A stretch of DNA of 64,000 bases from Nostoc calcicola FACHB-3891 (GTDB lineage: Bacteria > Cyanobacteriota > Cyanobacteriia > Cyanobacteriales > Nostocaceae). Position 1 is the first letter of the stretch; the number at the start of each line of letters is the position of its first letter. The stretch lies in assembly GCF_014697355.1 (NCBI RefSeq), contig NZ_JACJRQ010000011.1, forward strand, positions 150,263 through 214,262. Reading direction: 5' to 3'. A program made the position numbers and the translations under genes. Below, one piece after another: positions 48,243 to 56,825 of the stretch. Below the pieces are notes generated by a model, which saw only the letters and a program-made list of their open reading frames with translations, did not search any database and had not been told where the DNA came from.

Positions 48243-48409
48243 AAAAAAAAACTAGTACATTTTGGCGGCAGTTTGCCTATCTCTAAAACAGGGATCTCAA
48301 GGCGCTTGTCTGGTTAATTGAGATGGTAGTTGGATTTTTGCCATGCTGTACTAGTGGATATTGAGGGAATTACGGGAGTTAAAGATCGAGGTACATCTAT
48401 CTGCCAATC
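48243..48409 (-). ncRNA. nsiR1: nsiR1-type copy 6, interrupted in its terminator
   Basis: The 5' half is recognisable (GATTGG...AGATGTACC...GATCTTTAACTCCC), with ACCAGA at 48436-48441 and TAGAAT at 48414-48419, still 16 nt apart. The 3' half of the terminator is displaced by a 105-bp element at 48251-48355, leaving the poly-A/U tract on its far side. Probably non-functional or read through. Confidence 0.5.
48251..48355. mobile_element. 105-bp element with ACTAGTACA inverted ends inside nsiR1 copy 6
   Basis: ACTAGTACA at 48251-48259 and TGTACTAGT at 48347-48355 are perfect 9-bp inverted ends; the similarity continues imperfectly inward (TTTTGGC versus GCATGGC). The interior is non-coding. It lies exactly where copy 6 departs from the other copies, so it is read as a MITE-like insertion. 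Confidence 0.55.
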
Positions 48410-48461
48410 AAGTATTCTAAAGTTAAGCACTATTTTCTGGTGAGAATATCTGCGTTATGTT

Positions 48462-48623
48462 AAGTTCGTTTAATTACTCATAATTTAAAACTCCTTGTGT
48501 CAGAGCGTTTCCTGAAGTTCAGATGCCTGGGCTAAGTCGCAAACCATCTACGCCGGAAGTCGGCGGTTCCACTTGTGTTTGTGTCTCGGCGTCAGCCTTA
48601 ACTATAAGTGTTCACACGAACTT
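48462..48623. mobile_element. 162-bp segment with AAGTTCGT / ACGAACTT ends
   Basis: Eight-bp inverted ends bound a non-coding segment that contains the palindromic GCCGGAAGTCGGCGG region. It falls in the unusually long gap between copies 6 and 7, so it may be another small insertion. Short ends make this tentative. Confidence 0.35.
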
Positions 48624-48654
48624 GATATTAAAGGTTGCTGTTGTTTGCCAAAAT

Positions 48655-48718
48655 AAAAAAACCCCCAGTGGGTGTTAGCCGACTAGGGGAGTTGAAGATC
48701 AAGGTGCATCTACCAATT
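48655..48718 (-). ncRNA. nsiR1: nsiR1-type small RNA, copy 7, nearest hetF
   Basis: Intact promoter (TCCGGA 48745-48750, 16 nt, TAGAAC 48723-48728) and terminator with seven U. Its start is about 180 bp before the hetF start codon on the opposite strand, so any hetF transcript beginning upstream would be antisense to it. Confidence 0.75.
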
Positions 48719-48895
48719 AAGTGTTCTAGACCCAAGTAATCCGATCCGGATAAAGTTGTAGAGGCACAAAAAGCAAAACAACTAAAAATCAGAAACATTC
48801 AGGGGTGGGATGCATCTAAGCTATCAGAGGGAGCGAAAAATCGACTTGAAACTTTCGCGTTTCAAACCGAATTTAGGAGGCGAACAGGAAAAGCT

Positions 48896-51403
48896 GTGAC
48901 CCAGGAATTCCATATATCCGTAACCCCAGTAGGGCAAAACGACTACTTGGTGCGGACGGAACAAGTCGCGCCTGGGGTGCCATTGGCAGAAGAATTGGTG
49001 ACTTGGCCTGTAGCTGATTGGTTGATGGCTGCTGGGCATTTGATGAATGACCCGTTGAAGTCGGTGTTACAGGGAGATGTATTCGCCTCTAGCGGGCGGG
49101 AAAGCGATATTGCGAGAAACTCTGTGAACTTGGTGGCGTTGGGTCAACAATTATATAATGCACTGTTTCAAGGCACTCTCAGAGATAGTTGGATTACTGC
49201 CCAAGGTATTGCCCAGAATCACCAACAAGTACTCCGCTTACGCTTGGGGCTGAAAGAGACGAGGTTAGCTCGTTTGCCTTGGGAAGTGATGCACGCAGGC
49301 GATCGCCCTTTAGCCACTGGCCCTTATGTCGCTTTTTCTCGGTTCCAAAGTGGAATTTTGGGCGGTTCTCGTTTGCGATCCCCAAATATGCCCACACCTT
49401 TAGAAGAAAGTGGTGTCAAAGTATTGATGGTAATTGCTTCACCCCTAGATCAAGTCCGTCTTGACTTGCTCAAACAGGAAGCTATTAAACTGCAAGCGGA
49501 ACTTGGGCGTCTAGCACCACGATTTGCTGAAGGTAGCAATCATCTCCCAGAAATTGAACTGACTGTGTTAGATCAACCAGGACGAGAAGAACTAACCCAG
49601 GCTCTAGAGCAAGGCAGATATCAGGTTCTACACTACTCTGGTCATAGTAATTTAGGCCCAAATGGCGGAGAAATTTATCTTGCTAGTCGCAGAACTGGGT
49701 TAACGGAAGTTCTGACTGGAGATGATTTGGCAGGTTTGCTGGTCAACAATAACATCGAGATGGCAGTATTTAATTCCTGCTTAGGGGCTTACACAGCCGC
49801 CTTGGGAGCTTCTGGAGATACTGGGGAACGCAATCTGGCAGAAAGTCTGGTGAAAAGAGGAATTGCCAGTGTTTTGGCTATGTCAGAGCGTATTCCTGAT
49901 GAAGTGGCACTGACACTCACGCAATTATTTTACCGCAACTTGAGTCAGGGATATCCAGTAGATTTATGCGTCAGTCGGGTGCGCCAAGGATTAATTTCTG
50001 CCTATGGTTCTCACCAAATGTACTGGGCATTGCCAATTTTGTATCTCCAGCCCGAATTTGACGGTTTCTTGAGCCACGAAATTAGCTTAGCCCAAAGCCC
50101 ACAGTCGCTCAATCAGTATAGTTCGCCTGTAGGGACAATTCCCACTTCCATGTATGCTGCTATGGCAGATGACACCGAAATGCCTTTAGGAATTGAGGAA
50201 ATGATTCCTGCTGATTTGGGGCGTGACTCTTCTGGCTTGGATTGGCTAGGTGAAGATACTTGGGGCGATCTTGTTGATGAAATTGAGTATGATGACCCAA
50301 GTTATGCAGAAGATTCTGCCATCGTTTCCGATTTGTTTCGGCGACTAGATGAGCAAAAAAGCTCTACCGGAACCGAGCAACAAATTCACGAAAATAGTCT
50401 TGAAAATAGGCAGGTTCCAGAAGAAATGACTTCTTCTGTTGAAGAAGCAGATTTGTGGGGAGAAGTCCCAGCACCACCTCCTCAAACTATTGGTAATTTG
50501 GAAAGAGATCGGGAAAATTCTGATTTTTTCCGGCCGCAACCAACCCCATCACCATCTAGAAATCGTGCCCAGCGCCGCAAGCTGTGGCCGATTGTTGGCA
50601 TTGTAGGAGCAAGTGCGATCGCCATTGCGATCGGTTTAAATTGGTGGCAAAATCGACCCCAGCCAATTGTGTCAAAGATACCACCAATTCCCACCGAGTC
50701 TTTACCCATCGCCAAGCAACCGAATATCGATTTAGAAACAGCACCAACTGGAATTGTCACCGCCACCGCCACTGAAAAATTGAGCCAAGGCGATTTACAA
50801 GGCGGGTTATTTGCTGTGGAAGAATTACTCAATCGTGGTGCCTTTGCTGCGGCTGAAACTGCTTTGAAACTAGTTACAAACAAGCAAGTTGACGATCCAT
50901 CTGTCAACTTTTTAAAGGGGCGATTAGCATGGCAATCGATCCAGACTGGAGACAATAACTATAGCGTTGATGATGCTCGTCGTTACTGGGAAACTGCCGC
51001 CAAAGCTAAACCAGATTCGCTTTTGTATAATAACGCTTTAGGATTTGCTTACTACGCAGAAGGTAATTTGAATCGAGCTAATGATTCCTGGTTCAAGGCT
51101 TTAAATTTAGCTCTCAAACCACAGAATACAGCTTCTAGCACAGCATCCACAAACATACCACTACCTCCAGATGCTTTAACTTCCTATGCTGGTTTAGCTC
51201 TGGGACTATATAAATCTGCACTAGATGAATCTAGTGCTAAACAAGCACAATATATGAATGAAGCGATAAAATTGCGACAAATGGTAATGAAGTCCGATCG
51301 CGTAAATTTCCAGGTAGATAAATTAGCTAAAAATTGGCTATGGACAGAAAAAGCAATTGCAGATTGGCGATCGCTCCTTCAGGAGAAGAGTCGAGAAGAG
51401 TGA
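48896..51403 (+). CDS. hetF: CHAT-domain protease, HetF-like
   Basis: An 835-aa protein with an N-terminal CHAT (caspase-like) domain. The catalytic dyad appears as His in LHYSGHSN (H246/H250) and C295 in VFNSCLGAY. A Ser/Glu-rich linker, one membrane helix (about residues 563-582, LWPIVGIVGASAIAIAIGL) and TPR-like C-terminal repeats (SVNFLKGRLAW, YNNALGFAYYAEGNLNRA) follow. HetF is needed for heterocyst differentiation and controls HetR levels; it is a protease cutting PatU3 in PCC 7120, from memory. GTG start, with TAGGAGG upstream. The nsiR1 array lies antisense to its leader. Confidence 0.85.
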   Translation: MTQEFHISVTPVGQNDYLVRTEQVAPGVPLAEELVTWPVADWLMAAGHLMNDPLKSVLQGDVFASSGRESDIARNSVNLVALGQQLYNALFQGTLRDSWITAQGIAQNHQQVLRLRLGLKETRLARLPWEVMHAGDRPLATGPYVAFSRFQSGILGGSRLRSPNMPTPLEESGVKVLMVIASPLDQVRLDLLKQEAIKLQAELGRLAPRFAEGSNHLPEIELTVLDQPGREELTQALEQGRYQVLHYSGHSNLGPNGGEIYLASRRTGLTEVLTGDDLAGLLVNNNIEMAVFNSCLGAYTAALGASGDTGERNLAESLVKRGIASVLAMSERIPDEVALTLTQLFYRNLSQGYPVDLCVSRVRQGLISAYGSHQMYWALPILYLQPEFDGFLSHEISLAQSPQSLNQYSSPVGTIPTSMYAAMADDTEMPLGIEEMIPADLGRDSSGLDWLGEDTWGDLVDEIEYDDPSYAEDSAIVSDLFRRLDEQKSSTGTEQQIHENSLENRQVPEEMTSSVEEADLWGEVPAPPPQTIGNLERDRENSDFFRPQPTPSPSRNRAQRRKLWPIVGIVGASAIAIAIGLNWWQNRPQPIVSKIPPIPTESLPIAKQPNIDLETAPTGIVTATATEKLSQGDLQGGLFAVEELLNRGAFAAAETALKLVTNKQVDDPSVNFLKGRLAWQSIQTGDNNYSVDDARRYWETAAKAKPDSLLYNNALGFAYYAEGNLNRANDSWFKALNLALKPQNTASSTASTNIPLPPDALTSYAGLALGLYKSALDESSAKQAQYMNEAIKLRQMVMKSDRVNFQVDKLAKNWLWTEKAIADWRSLLQEKSREE

Positions 51404-51442
51404 AGCTAAAAGGGCAGTTAGAAACCGCGTCTACACAAACAA

Positions 51443-51466
51443 AACCCGCCTGCGCGGGTTAAAAAA
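51443..51466. terminator. Hairpin after hetF
   Basis: Stem AACCCGC / GCGGGTT with a 4-nt loop, flanked by AAAA on the left and AAAAAA on the right, so it reads as a terminator best on the minus strand (facing the ROCO gene end). Confidence 0.55.
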
Positions 51467-51483
51467 GCTTAGTTTTCTCCTAC

Positions 51484-51505
51484 CCCACCTTGGTGGGCTT
51501 TTATT
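51484..51505 (+). terminator. Rho-independent terminator of hetF
   Basis: Stem CCCACC / GGTGGG with a two-base loop, then CTTTTATTTATT. It lies 80 nt past the hetF stop and overlaps the last codons of the convergent ROCO gene. Confidence 0.7.
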
Positions 51506-54320
51506 TATTGCCTTGAATCTGCTTAATAATGTTGCTAATTAAAGGCAACTGTTCTAGTACCATTTTTGTCAAATCTACAAAAGATTTTTCAGAAAGGCGG
51601 TTATCTTGGCGGAGTTGCAGAACGCCTATTAAGACGATCGTGATTGCTGTACCAATAATTGTTAAAGCTAGATAATGAAATGGTAGCGAACCACCAAAAA
51701 ATGCAATTAGACAAAATACAACTACGAATACGAATAAATAGAACATGCCATTTCTAAACGCAAACGAAAGTGTTACTTGTACTTCTGATTTAGACTTTTC
51801 TTGGGGGTTAGGTGGTTCTGTCATAAATTTAATTTCTTGCTTTGATGGCTGAATTACATTATTAATTGTTACAACGACATTTTCTCTTCTTGCCTCAGAG
51901 AAATTAGGAAGAATATCTTTGTCTATATATTGTTTTGCTTTAAATAACTCCCCTCTATCCATCACATCATCAATTAAGCTCAAAACATTCGCTTTTCCAA
52001 AGCTAATATCACATTCAACATCATATTTTTGTTTAGCAAGGCGATTTCTCAAATTCTCAAGCGTATAAAAGTGTGGCTCTTGGCTATCTTTGCAGGTGTG
52101 GCAATTGCAAGGTATTAACTTGTTATACTTCAGTCGCTGGTACGAGTCATGAATTTTATCGAGTTCATGTGTAACTATGGTCATCAAATCTCTTTTGTGA
52201 CGGCCTGAGACTCGAATTTTAATTTCTCGCTTGCCGTAATATTCAATCACCTCTGCTTTTGTCTGGTCTTTGTTGAGAACAACGCCGCTTTTCCAAACAC
52301 ATTGTTGTTCATTTATTAACTCATGCATGGCAACAATGAACTGAGTGATGATGCCTTTAGGCATGAACTCGTAGGTGTAACGCAGAATTAAATTGTTATT
52401 TTCATCCCAATTGTAGGAGGGTTGCTTAGCAGATAGCAATTGTGGGGCAATGTATTCTCCTTGGCTTCTAGAAATTTCGTAGCACAGCTTGAAGTTGATC
52501 ATCAGCTGCAAGAGTTCACCACGCATCATGGCGTATTCGTCTTCACGCCAGATGTTTGCCAAGTCAGACCATGTGAAACGACCCAGGTTGCGAATCACCT
52601 TTTCATTATCCAGCACTTTGTAGACTGCATCAGTTCCCCACTTGGGTTTGAGGATGACAGTCTTGTTCAAAAGTGCGTCTTGTTGGAAGTGCAAGCAGAC
52701 TCCCAAATCGTGCAGATAGCTGCTTAACTGCAACTTGTCATTTCTTTGGGTAAACCCATTTTGTTGACAGATATTTAGGTATTCTTCCAAGCTGATGTAA
52801 TTGCGTGTGTTAGTTTCCAAAGCTTCCCGGACTCTAACCCAGGTTTTCGGGAGAGGACTGCCAATATGAGGCAAGTTTTTAACGTAATGCTTGATTTGTT
52901 CTAAAACTTGTTCTAAACCTCTGTTGGTAGCAAGGTTTGTTGATAAAGTCTCTTTTAAATTAGTAAACTGTCCCCGTAACTGGAGTTCATTAATCTCTCG
53001 GTGGCGGTTTTGCTTCTCATTTTTGATGATTAGCAGTGGACTGTTATCGCTCAACAGTTCTACAACATTCAGCCAGTAATAAAAATCCGTGTCTTCCTTG
53101 CGGGTATCTGCCACCAAAGTATAGAGGGAACGTTTGGTGAGGAAAAACTGGTGAGTTGCATGGTAAATCTCTTGTCCCCCAAAGTCCCAGATGTTAACTC
53201 GAAATTCTCGCCCATTTTCCATTGGGAAACCCCACTGGATAACCTCAATTCCCTTTGTAGTGTCTTCCTCTCGAAGTTGATAATTTTGGTCTTCAATTTT
53301 CTTCGCCAGTGTTGTCTTCCCTGCTCCTCCTTCGCCGACAATTAGTAATTTTGCTTCATGCAGATAATCTGTGCCTTCTGCTTTCAGTTGCCGGAAATAA
53401 TCCTTAATCGCCTTAATACCTTTTGCAACAATTTCTGGTGGTGGCTTTTCGATGGGGTTGCCACTTAAATCCAGGGAAGTGAGTTGTTGCAGATCAGCGA
53501 TCGCTTCTGGCAGTGTCGTTAATTTGTTGCGGCTTAAATCCAGGGAAGTGAGTTTTTGCAGTCCGGCAATCGCTTCTGGCAGTGTCGTTAATTGGTTGTC
53601 GCTTAAACCCAGGGAAGTGAGTTGTTGCAGGTGGGCGATCGCTTCTGGCAGTGTCGTTAATTTGTTGCGGCTTAAATCCAGGGAAGTGAGTTGTTGCAGT
53701 CCGGCGATCGCTTCTGGTAGCGTCATTAAGTGGTTGACGCTTAAATCCAGGGAGGTGAGTTGTTGCAGATCAGCGATCACTTCTGGTAGCGTCATTAAGT
53801 GGTTGTAGCTTAAATAGAGGGTAGTGAGTTGTTGCAGAGCAGCAATCGCTTCTAGCAGTGTCGTTAATTGGTTGGCGCTTAAATCTAGGGTAGTGAGTTG
53901 TTGCAGTTTGGTGATCGCTTCTGGCAGTGTCGTTAATTGGTTACCCCTTAAATCCAGGGAGGTGAGTTGTTGCAGATCAGCGATCGCTTCTGGTAGCGTC
54001 ATTAAGTGGTTGACGCTTAAATCCAGGGAGGTGAGTTGTTGCAGATCAGCGATCGCTTCTGGTAGCGTCATTAAGTGGTTGACGCTTAAATCCAGGGAGG
54101 TGAGTTGTTGTAGATCAGCGATCGCTTCTGGTAGTGTTCTTAATTGGTTGTAGCTTAAATTCAAAACCTCCAACCATTTCAGTTCAAACACCTCAGCAGG
54201 AATCTCTGTTAATTGTTCCTTGTCATTAGTACCCCAATCATTGCTTAAATCTAATTCTTTAAGCTTTTTCTCTTTCGCTTCTCGGATTTTTTCAAGGTAA
54301 CGTTGAGGCGTGTTTGCCAT
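51501..54320 (-). CDS. ROCO protein: LRR-Roc GTPase-COR with C-terminal membrane pair
   Basis: A 939-aa protein from the ATG at 54320 (a GTG at 54332 is possible). Eleven LRRs of 23 residues (LPEAIADLQQLTSLDLSVNHLMT class) cover about residues 40-295. The Roc domain has P-loop GEGGAGKTT (about 327-335) and DFGGQE (about 377). The usual NKxD guanine motif is replaced by KNEKQN. A COR domain, a CNCHTC cysteine motif (about residue 730), two hydrophobic helices (about 840-890) and a short amphipathic tail follow. Bacterial ROCO proteins are dimeric GTPases of unknown signalling role. Convergent with hetF. Confidence 0.88.
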   Translation of the reverse strand: MANTPQRYLEKIREAKEKKLKELDLSNDWGTNDKEQLTEIPAEVFELKWLEVLNLSYNQLRTLPEAIADLQQLTSLDLSVNHLMTLPEAIADLQQLTSLDLSVNHLMTLPEAIADLQQLTSLDLRGNQLTTLPEAITKLQQLTTLDLSANQLTTLLEAIAALQQLTTLYLSYNHLMTLPEVIADLQQLTSLDLSVNHLMTLPEAIAGLQQLTSLDLSRNKLTTLPEAIAHLQQLTSLGLSDNQLTTLPEAIAGLQKLTSLDLSRNKLTTLPEAIADLQQLTSLDLSGNPIEKPPPEIVAKGIKAIKDYFRQLKAEGTDYLHEAKLLIVGEGGAGKTTLAKKIEDQNYQLREEDTTKGIEVIQWGFPMENGREFRVNIWDFGGQEIYHATHQFFLTKRSLYTLVADTRKEDTDFYYWLNVVELLSDNSPLLIIKNEKQNRHREINELQLRGQFTNLKETLSTNLATNRGLEQVLEQIKHYVKNLPHIGSPLPKTWVRVREALETNTRNYISLEEYLNICQQNGFTQRNDKLQLSSYLHDLGVCLHFQQDALLNKTVILKPKWGTDAVYKVLDNEKVIRNLGRFTWSDLANIWREDEYAMMRGELLQLMINFKLCYEISRSQGEYIAPQLLSAKQPSYNWDENNNLILRYTYEFMPKGIITQFIVAMHELINEQQCVWKSGVVLNKDQTKAEVIEYYGKREIKIRVSGRHKRDLMTIVTHELDKIHDSYQRLKYNKLIPCNCHTCKDSQEPHFYTLENLRNRLAKQKYDVECDISFGKANVLSLIDDVMDRGELFKAKQYIDKDILPNFSEARRENVVVTINNVIQPSKQEIKFMTEPPNPQEKSKSEVQVTLSFAFRNGMFYLFVFVVVFCLIAFFGGSLPFHYLALTIIGTAITIVLIGVLQLRQDNRLSEKSFVDLTKMVLEQLPLISNIIKQIQGNK
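53457..54170 (-). repeat. Tandem 69-bp LRR-coding repeats
   Basis: About ten 69-bp units, each encoding one 23-residue LRR. Several neighbours are almost identical at DNA level (for example the units around 53985-54120), including silent positions. Many units carry a GCGATCGC octamer in the same place, in the AIA codons. Confidence 0.9.
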
Positions 54321-54476
54321 ACTGAGGTTCACCTGTCAACGACAATTATATGTAATCCCCCTGATTCGCTAGACAATCTCGCAACCAGTGTCAAACTAAG
54401 CTCCCATTTTGTATGAAACTACATCAGCAATAATAATTTTTACGGAATTTTAAGAAGAATTTATCATTACTAATAC

Positions 54477-54835
54477 TCAGGTTGACTCGTTAATGAGTCT
54501 TTGATACTCATTAATGAGGCTCGGAACTCCGTTAATGAGTCTTTGATACTGGTTAACGAGGATATTTTGCCGATTAATGAGGATATTTTGCCGGTTAACG
54601 AGGATATTTTGCCGATTAATGAGGATATTTTGCCGGTTAATGAGGATATTTTGCCAGTTAACGAGGATATTTTGCCAGTTAACGAAGATATTTTGCCGGT
54701 TAACGAGGATATTTTGCTCGTCAACGAGTCTTTGTAACTCGTCGATGACTATTTGAGACTCACCTACAAGTGTTTATAACTCGTGAATGAGTTTTTGAGC
54801 TTCGTGGATGAGTCTTGAATATTCGTAAACGAAAC
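54477..54835. repeat. 21-bp minisatellite with palindromic flanks
   Basis: The core (54558-54725) holds eight copies of a 21-bp unit (GAGGATATTTTGCCGGTTAAC) at exact spacing. Flanking copies are more diverged and rich in CTCGTTAATGAG-type palindromes. Because 21 is a multiple of three, frames on both strands stay open (heptapeptides NEDILPV on plus, GKISSLT on minus). No ribosome site or start supports a gene on either strand. Confidence 0.85.
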
Positions 54836-54950
54836 CTCAGCCTAGCTTGCCCAAGGATAAATCTTCTCTTGAGGTTGGGTTGAGGAACGAAACCCAACAC
54901 CTACGGCAAATCAAGGGTCACACCCTAAGATTTTTCCTATTCCAACAGAT

Positions 54951-54979
54951 GTAGAGACGTTGCAATGCAACGTCTCTAC
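54951..54979. repeat. GTAGAGACGTTGCA palindrome
   Basis: Near-perfect 29-bp palindrome, the same family as the hairpin at 44378. It lies in the 54836-55157 spacer, which otherwise has no gene. Confidence 0.75.
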
Positions 54980-55157
54980 CAACCATTTTGTCGGTAAACG
55001 AGGCGTCTGACTCCCGATTCGCCAGCTGCATAGTAGTAGGGAAGGGGGAAAATTCAAAGCCTCTCCCCGCTTCGGGGAGAGGTTTGGAGAGGGGTTAGCT
55101 ACAGTTAATATTTCCAACCAATATTAATGAGATGTACCAAGTACCTCAGTAAAAAAG

Positions 55158-56423
55158 TTATTCAACTCTGGCGCGGAGTGCGGGAGATGGAAAAAGATTT
55201 TCAAATGCTGCTTGACGCTCATTTAAAGTTTCTGGAGCAGAATTCCAAAGACTTTCATAATAAAAGAAGGTTACACCCAAACCGCGTTCTTGGGCAGCTC
55301 GCACCTGAGACTTAATTTGTTGCATCGGAACTGGGTTATTTCGTAACCCTGTCATAATCCCAACTCCAGTAGGAATTTTTTGTTGCGCTTCTTGAATTTC
55401 TGGGCGGGAAATATTGGCGATAAAACTTTGCAGATTCGGACGATAAATTTGCACAATCAACTCGTCCACAATATCTTGCCGCATCCAATTCAGCCAGTCT
55501 TGCAGGTGAAATTTGTAAGCAAAGTCATAGTAATTAGGAGCAACAGAGAAAATCGCCTGGGGTTTTCTCTGCTTCACGGCTTGGTTAAGTTTTACCATGA
55601 AGGCGGTAATTTTATCTGCCCGCCACTGTAACCATGCCGGATCTTCTGCATTGGCTGGGGGATTGCTCTTGGTTTCTTGGGTGTACAAGGCAACTGTGTA
55701 TTTATCGTAGCCAAATTCGCGGGGCAAACTCATGTGATCGTCAAACTGAATGCCATCGGCATCATATTGAGTGACAATTTCCAGCACGAGATTGGTGATG
55801 AATTGTTGTACTTGTGGATGGAAGGGATTGAGCCACATCACCTCACCAGCTGCGCTGATGGAAGTTTGGCTACCATCGCGCTTTTGTGTGAACCAATCTG
55901 GATAATTCAATGCTAGTTCCGAGGTTGGGGGAGCCATAAATCCAAACTCAAACCAGGGAATTGCTAGCAGTCCCTTGCGATGGGCTTGGTTAATGAGATC
56001 GGCAAGAATATCATGTCCATCTGAACCTCTATACACAAAAGGTTGAATACCTGCCCGTTGTGCCGTCGCGCTAGGATACATCACATAGCCAGAATTCCAA
56101 ACTACAGGATAGATTGTGTTGAAATTCAGCCGCCGCAGGTGATTCATGGCATCTTGCACTTTGGCACGATTCTTCAAGGTGTCAAAATCATTGTTGGTCA
56201 TCCAAACCCCGCGAATTTCCTGACGGGGTAGCTGGGCAACAGCAGGGGTGAAGCTATCTAATAACAACACCGTAACAAACGATATTAAAATCAGCAGCGG
56301 GAAAATATATTTAAGTTTTCGTCGCCAACCTTGAACAAAAAAAGTTGATTTCATAGGTTTGAATGATGCATTAGCTACCCACACACGCCATTGCTTGCTT
56401 TTGTGATTCAATCTACTAGTCAT
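55158..56423 (-). CDS. GHL10 (DUF187) family glycoside hydrolase-like protein
   Basis: A 421-aa secreted or membrane-anchored protein: a basic N-terminus, one hydrophobic helix (about residues 38-56, FPLLILISFVTVLLL), then a TIM-barrel domain of the family 10-like GHL10 group. Landmarks are EIRGVWMTNNDFD, LNFNTIYPVVWNSGYVMYPS, HRKGLLAIPWFEFGF, and YDADGIQFDDHMSLP with the conserved acidic pair. Known members act on cell-wall or exopolysaccharide glycans. A start at 56354 (MKSTFF) would give a standard signal anchor and is an equal choice. Confidence 0.8.
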   Translation of the reverse strand: MTSRLNHKSKQWRVWVANASFKPMKSTFFVQGWRRKLKYIFPLLILISFVTVLLLDSFTPAVAQLPRQEIRGVWMTNNDFDTLKNRAKVQDAMNHLRRLNFNTIYPVVWNSGYVMYPSATAQRAGIQPFVYRGSDGHDILADLINQAHRKGLLAIPWFEFGFMAPPTSELALNYPDWFTQKRDGSQTSISAAGEVMWLNPFHPQVQQFITNLVLEIVTQYDADGIQFDDHMSLPREFGYDKYTVALYTQETKSNPPANAEDPAWLQWRADKITAFMVKLNQAVKQRKPQAIFSVAPNYYDFAYKFHLQDWLNWMRQDIVDELIVQIYRPNLQSFIANISRPEIQEAQQKIPTGVGIMTGLRNNPVPMQQIKSQVRAAQERGLGVTFFYYESLWNSAPETLNERQAAFENLFPSPALRARVE

Positions 56424-56569
56424 ATATTACAAGCATTTATACTTACTAAAAAATTGACAGATTGGTAGTTGTTGGTTCCTTGTGTATGGAACTTTTGCAC
56501 CAGAAAAACTAAATCAAACTTATGCACATTAAGAAACTTGACGTAGCAAGTAGGCATTAGTGCCCAATG

Positions 56570-56665
56570 TATCTTGGGCATTGGGCATGGGGCATTGGGC
56601 ATGGGGCATTGGGCATTGGGCATGGGGCATGGAGAGAAGAAGACGCGATAAATCGCGTCTCTACA
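56570..56665. repeat. GGGCATT repeats and a GACGCGAT palindrome
   Basis: About ten GGGCATTGGGCATGG units, then GACGCGATAAATCGCGTC with TCTACA, then GCATCTCCCTCATC-type repeats to 56760. They fill the divergent spacer before chlI, so the promoter of chlI must lie in or just after them. Confidence 0.75.
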
Positions 56666-56825
56666 TGAGGGTTTTGGATTTTTCTGAAATGTATTGTCCC
56701 ACTCCCTCATCTCCCTCATCTCCCTCATCTCCCTCATCCCCCTCATCTCCCCACTCTCTATTCCCCAGTCCCCACCTGTGTCACAATAAAGAACTGTAAT
56801 CAGAAAAATATTGTTAGGTAATTTA

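Noticed and set aside
47401..48720. CRISPR-like reading of the repeats before hetF
   Set aside because: Units are about 64 nt with promoters and terminators, spacing is irregular and no cas gene is near; nsiR1-type small RNA genes explain them better.
47403..48720. Plus-strand transcription of the repeats from the TCCGGA boxes
   Set aside because: TCCGGA is palindromic, but the conserved 16-nt spacer to TAGAAC and the U-run terminators fit only the minus strand.
53452..54153. Plus-strand frames of 118 and 109 codons opposite the LRRs
   Set aside because: Shadow of the 69-bp repeats of the ROCO gene; periodic open frame caused by the repeat.
54470..54737. Heptapeptide-repeat frames on both strands (NEDILPV and GKISSLT)
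   Set aside because: Both arise from the 21-bp minisatellite; neither has a ribosome site, so no gene is called.
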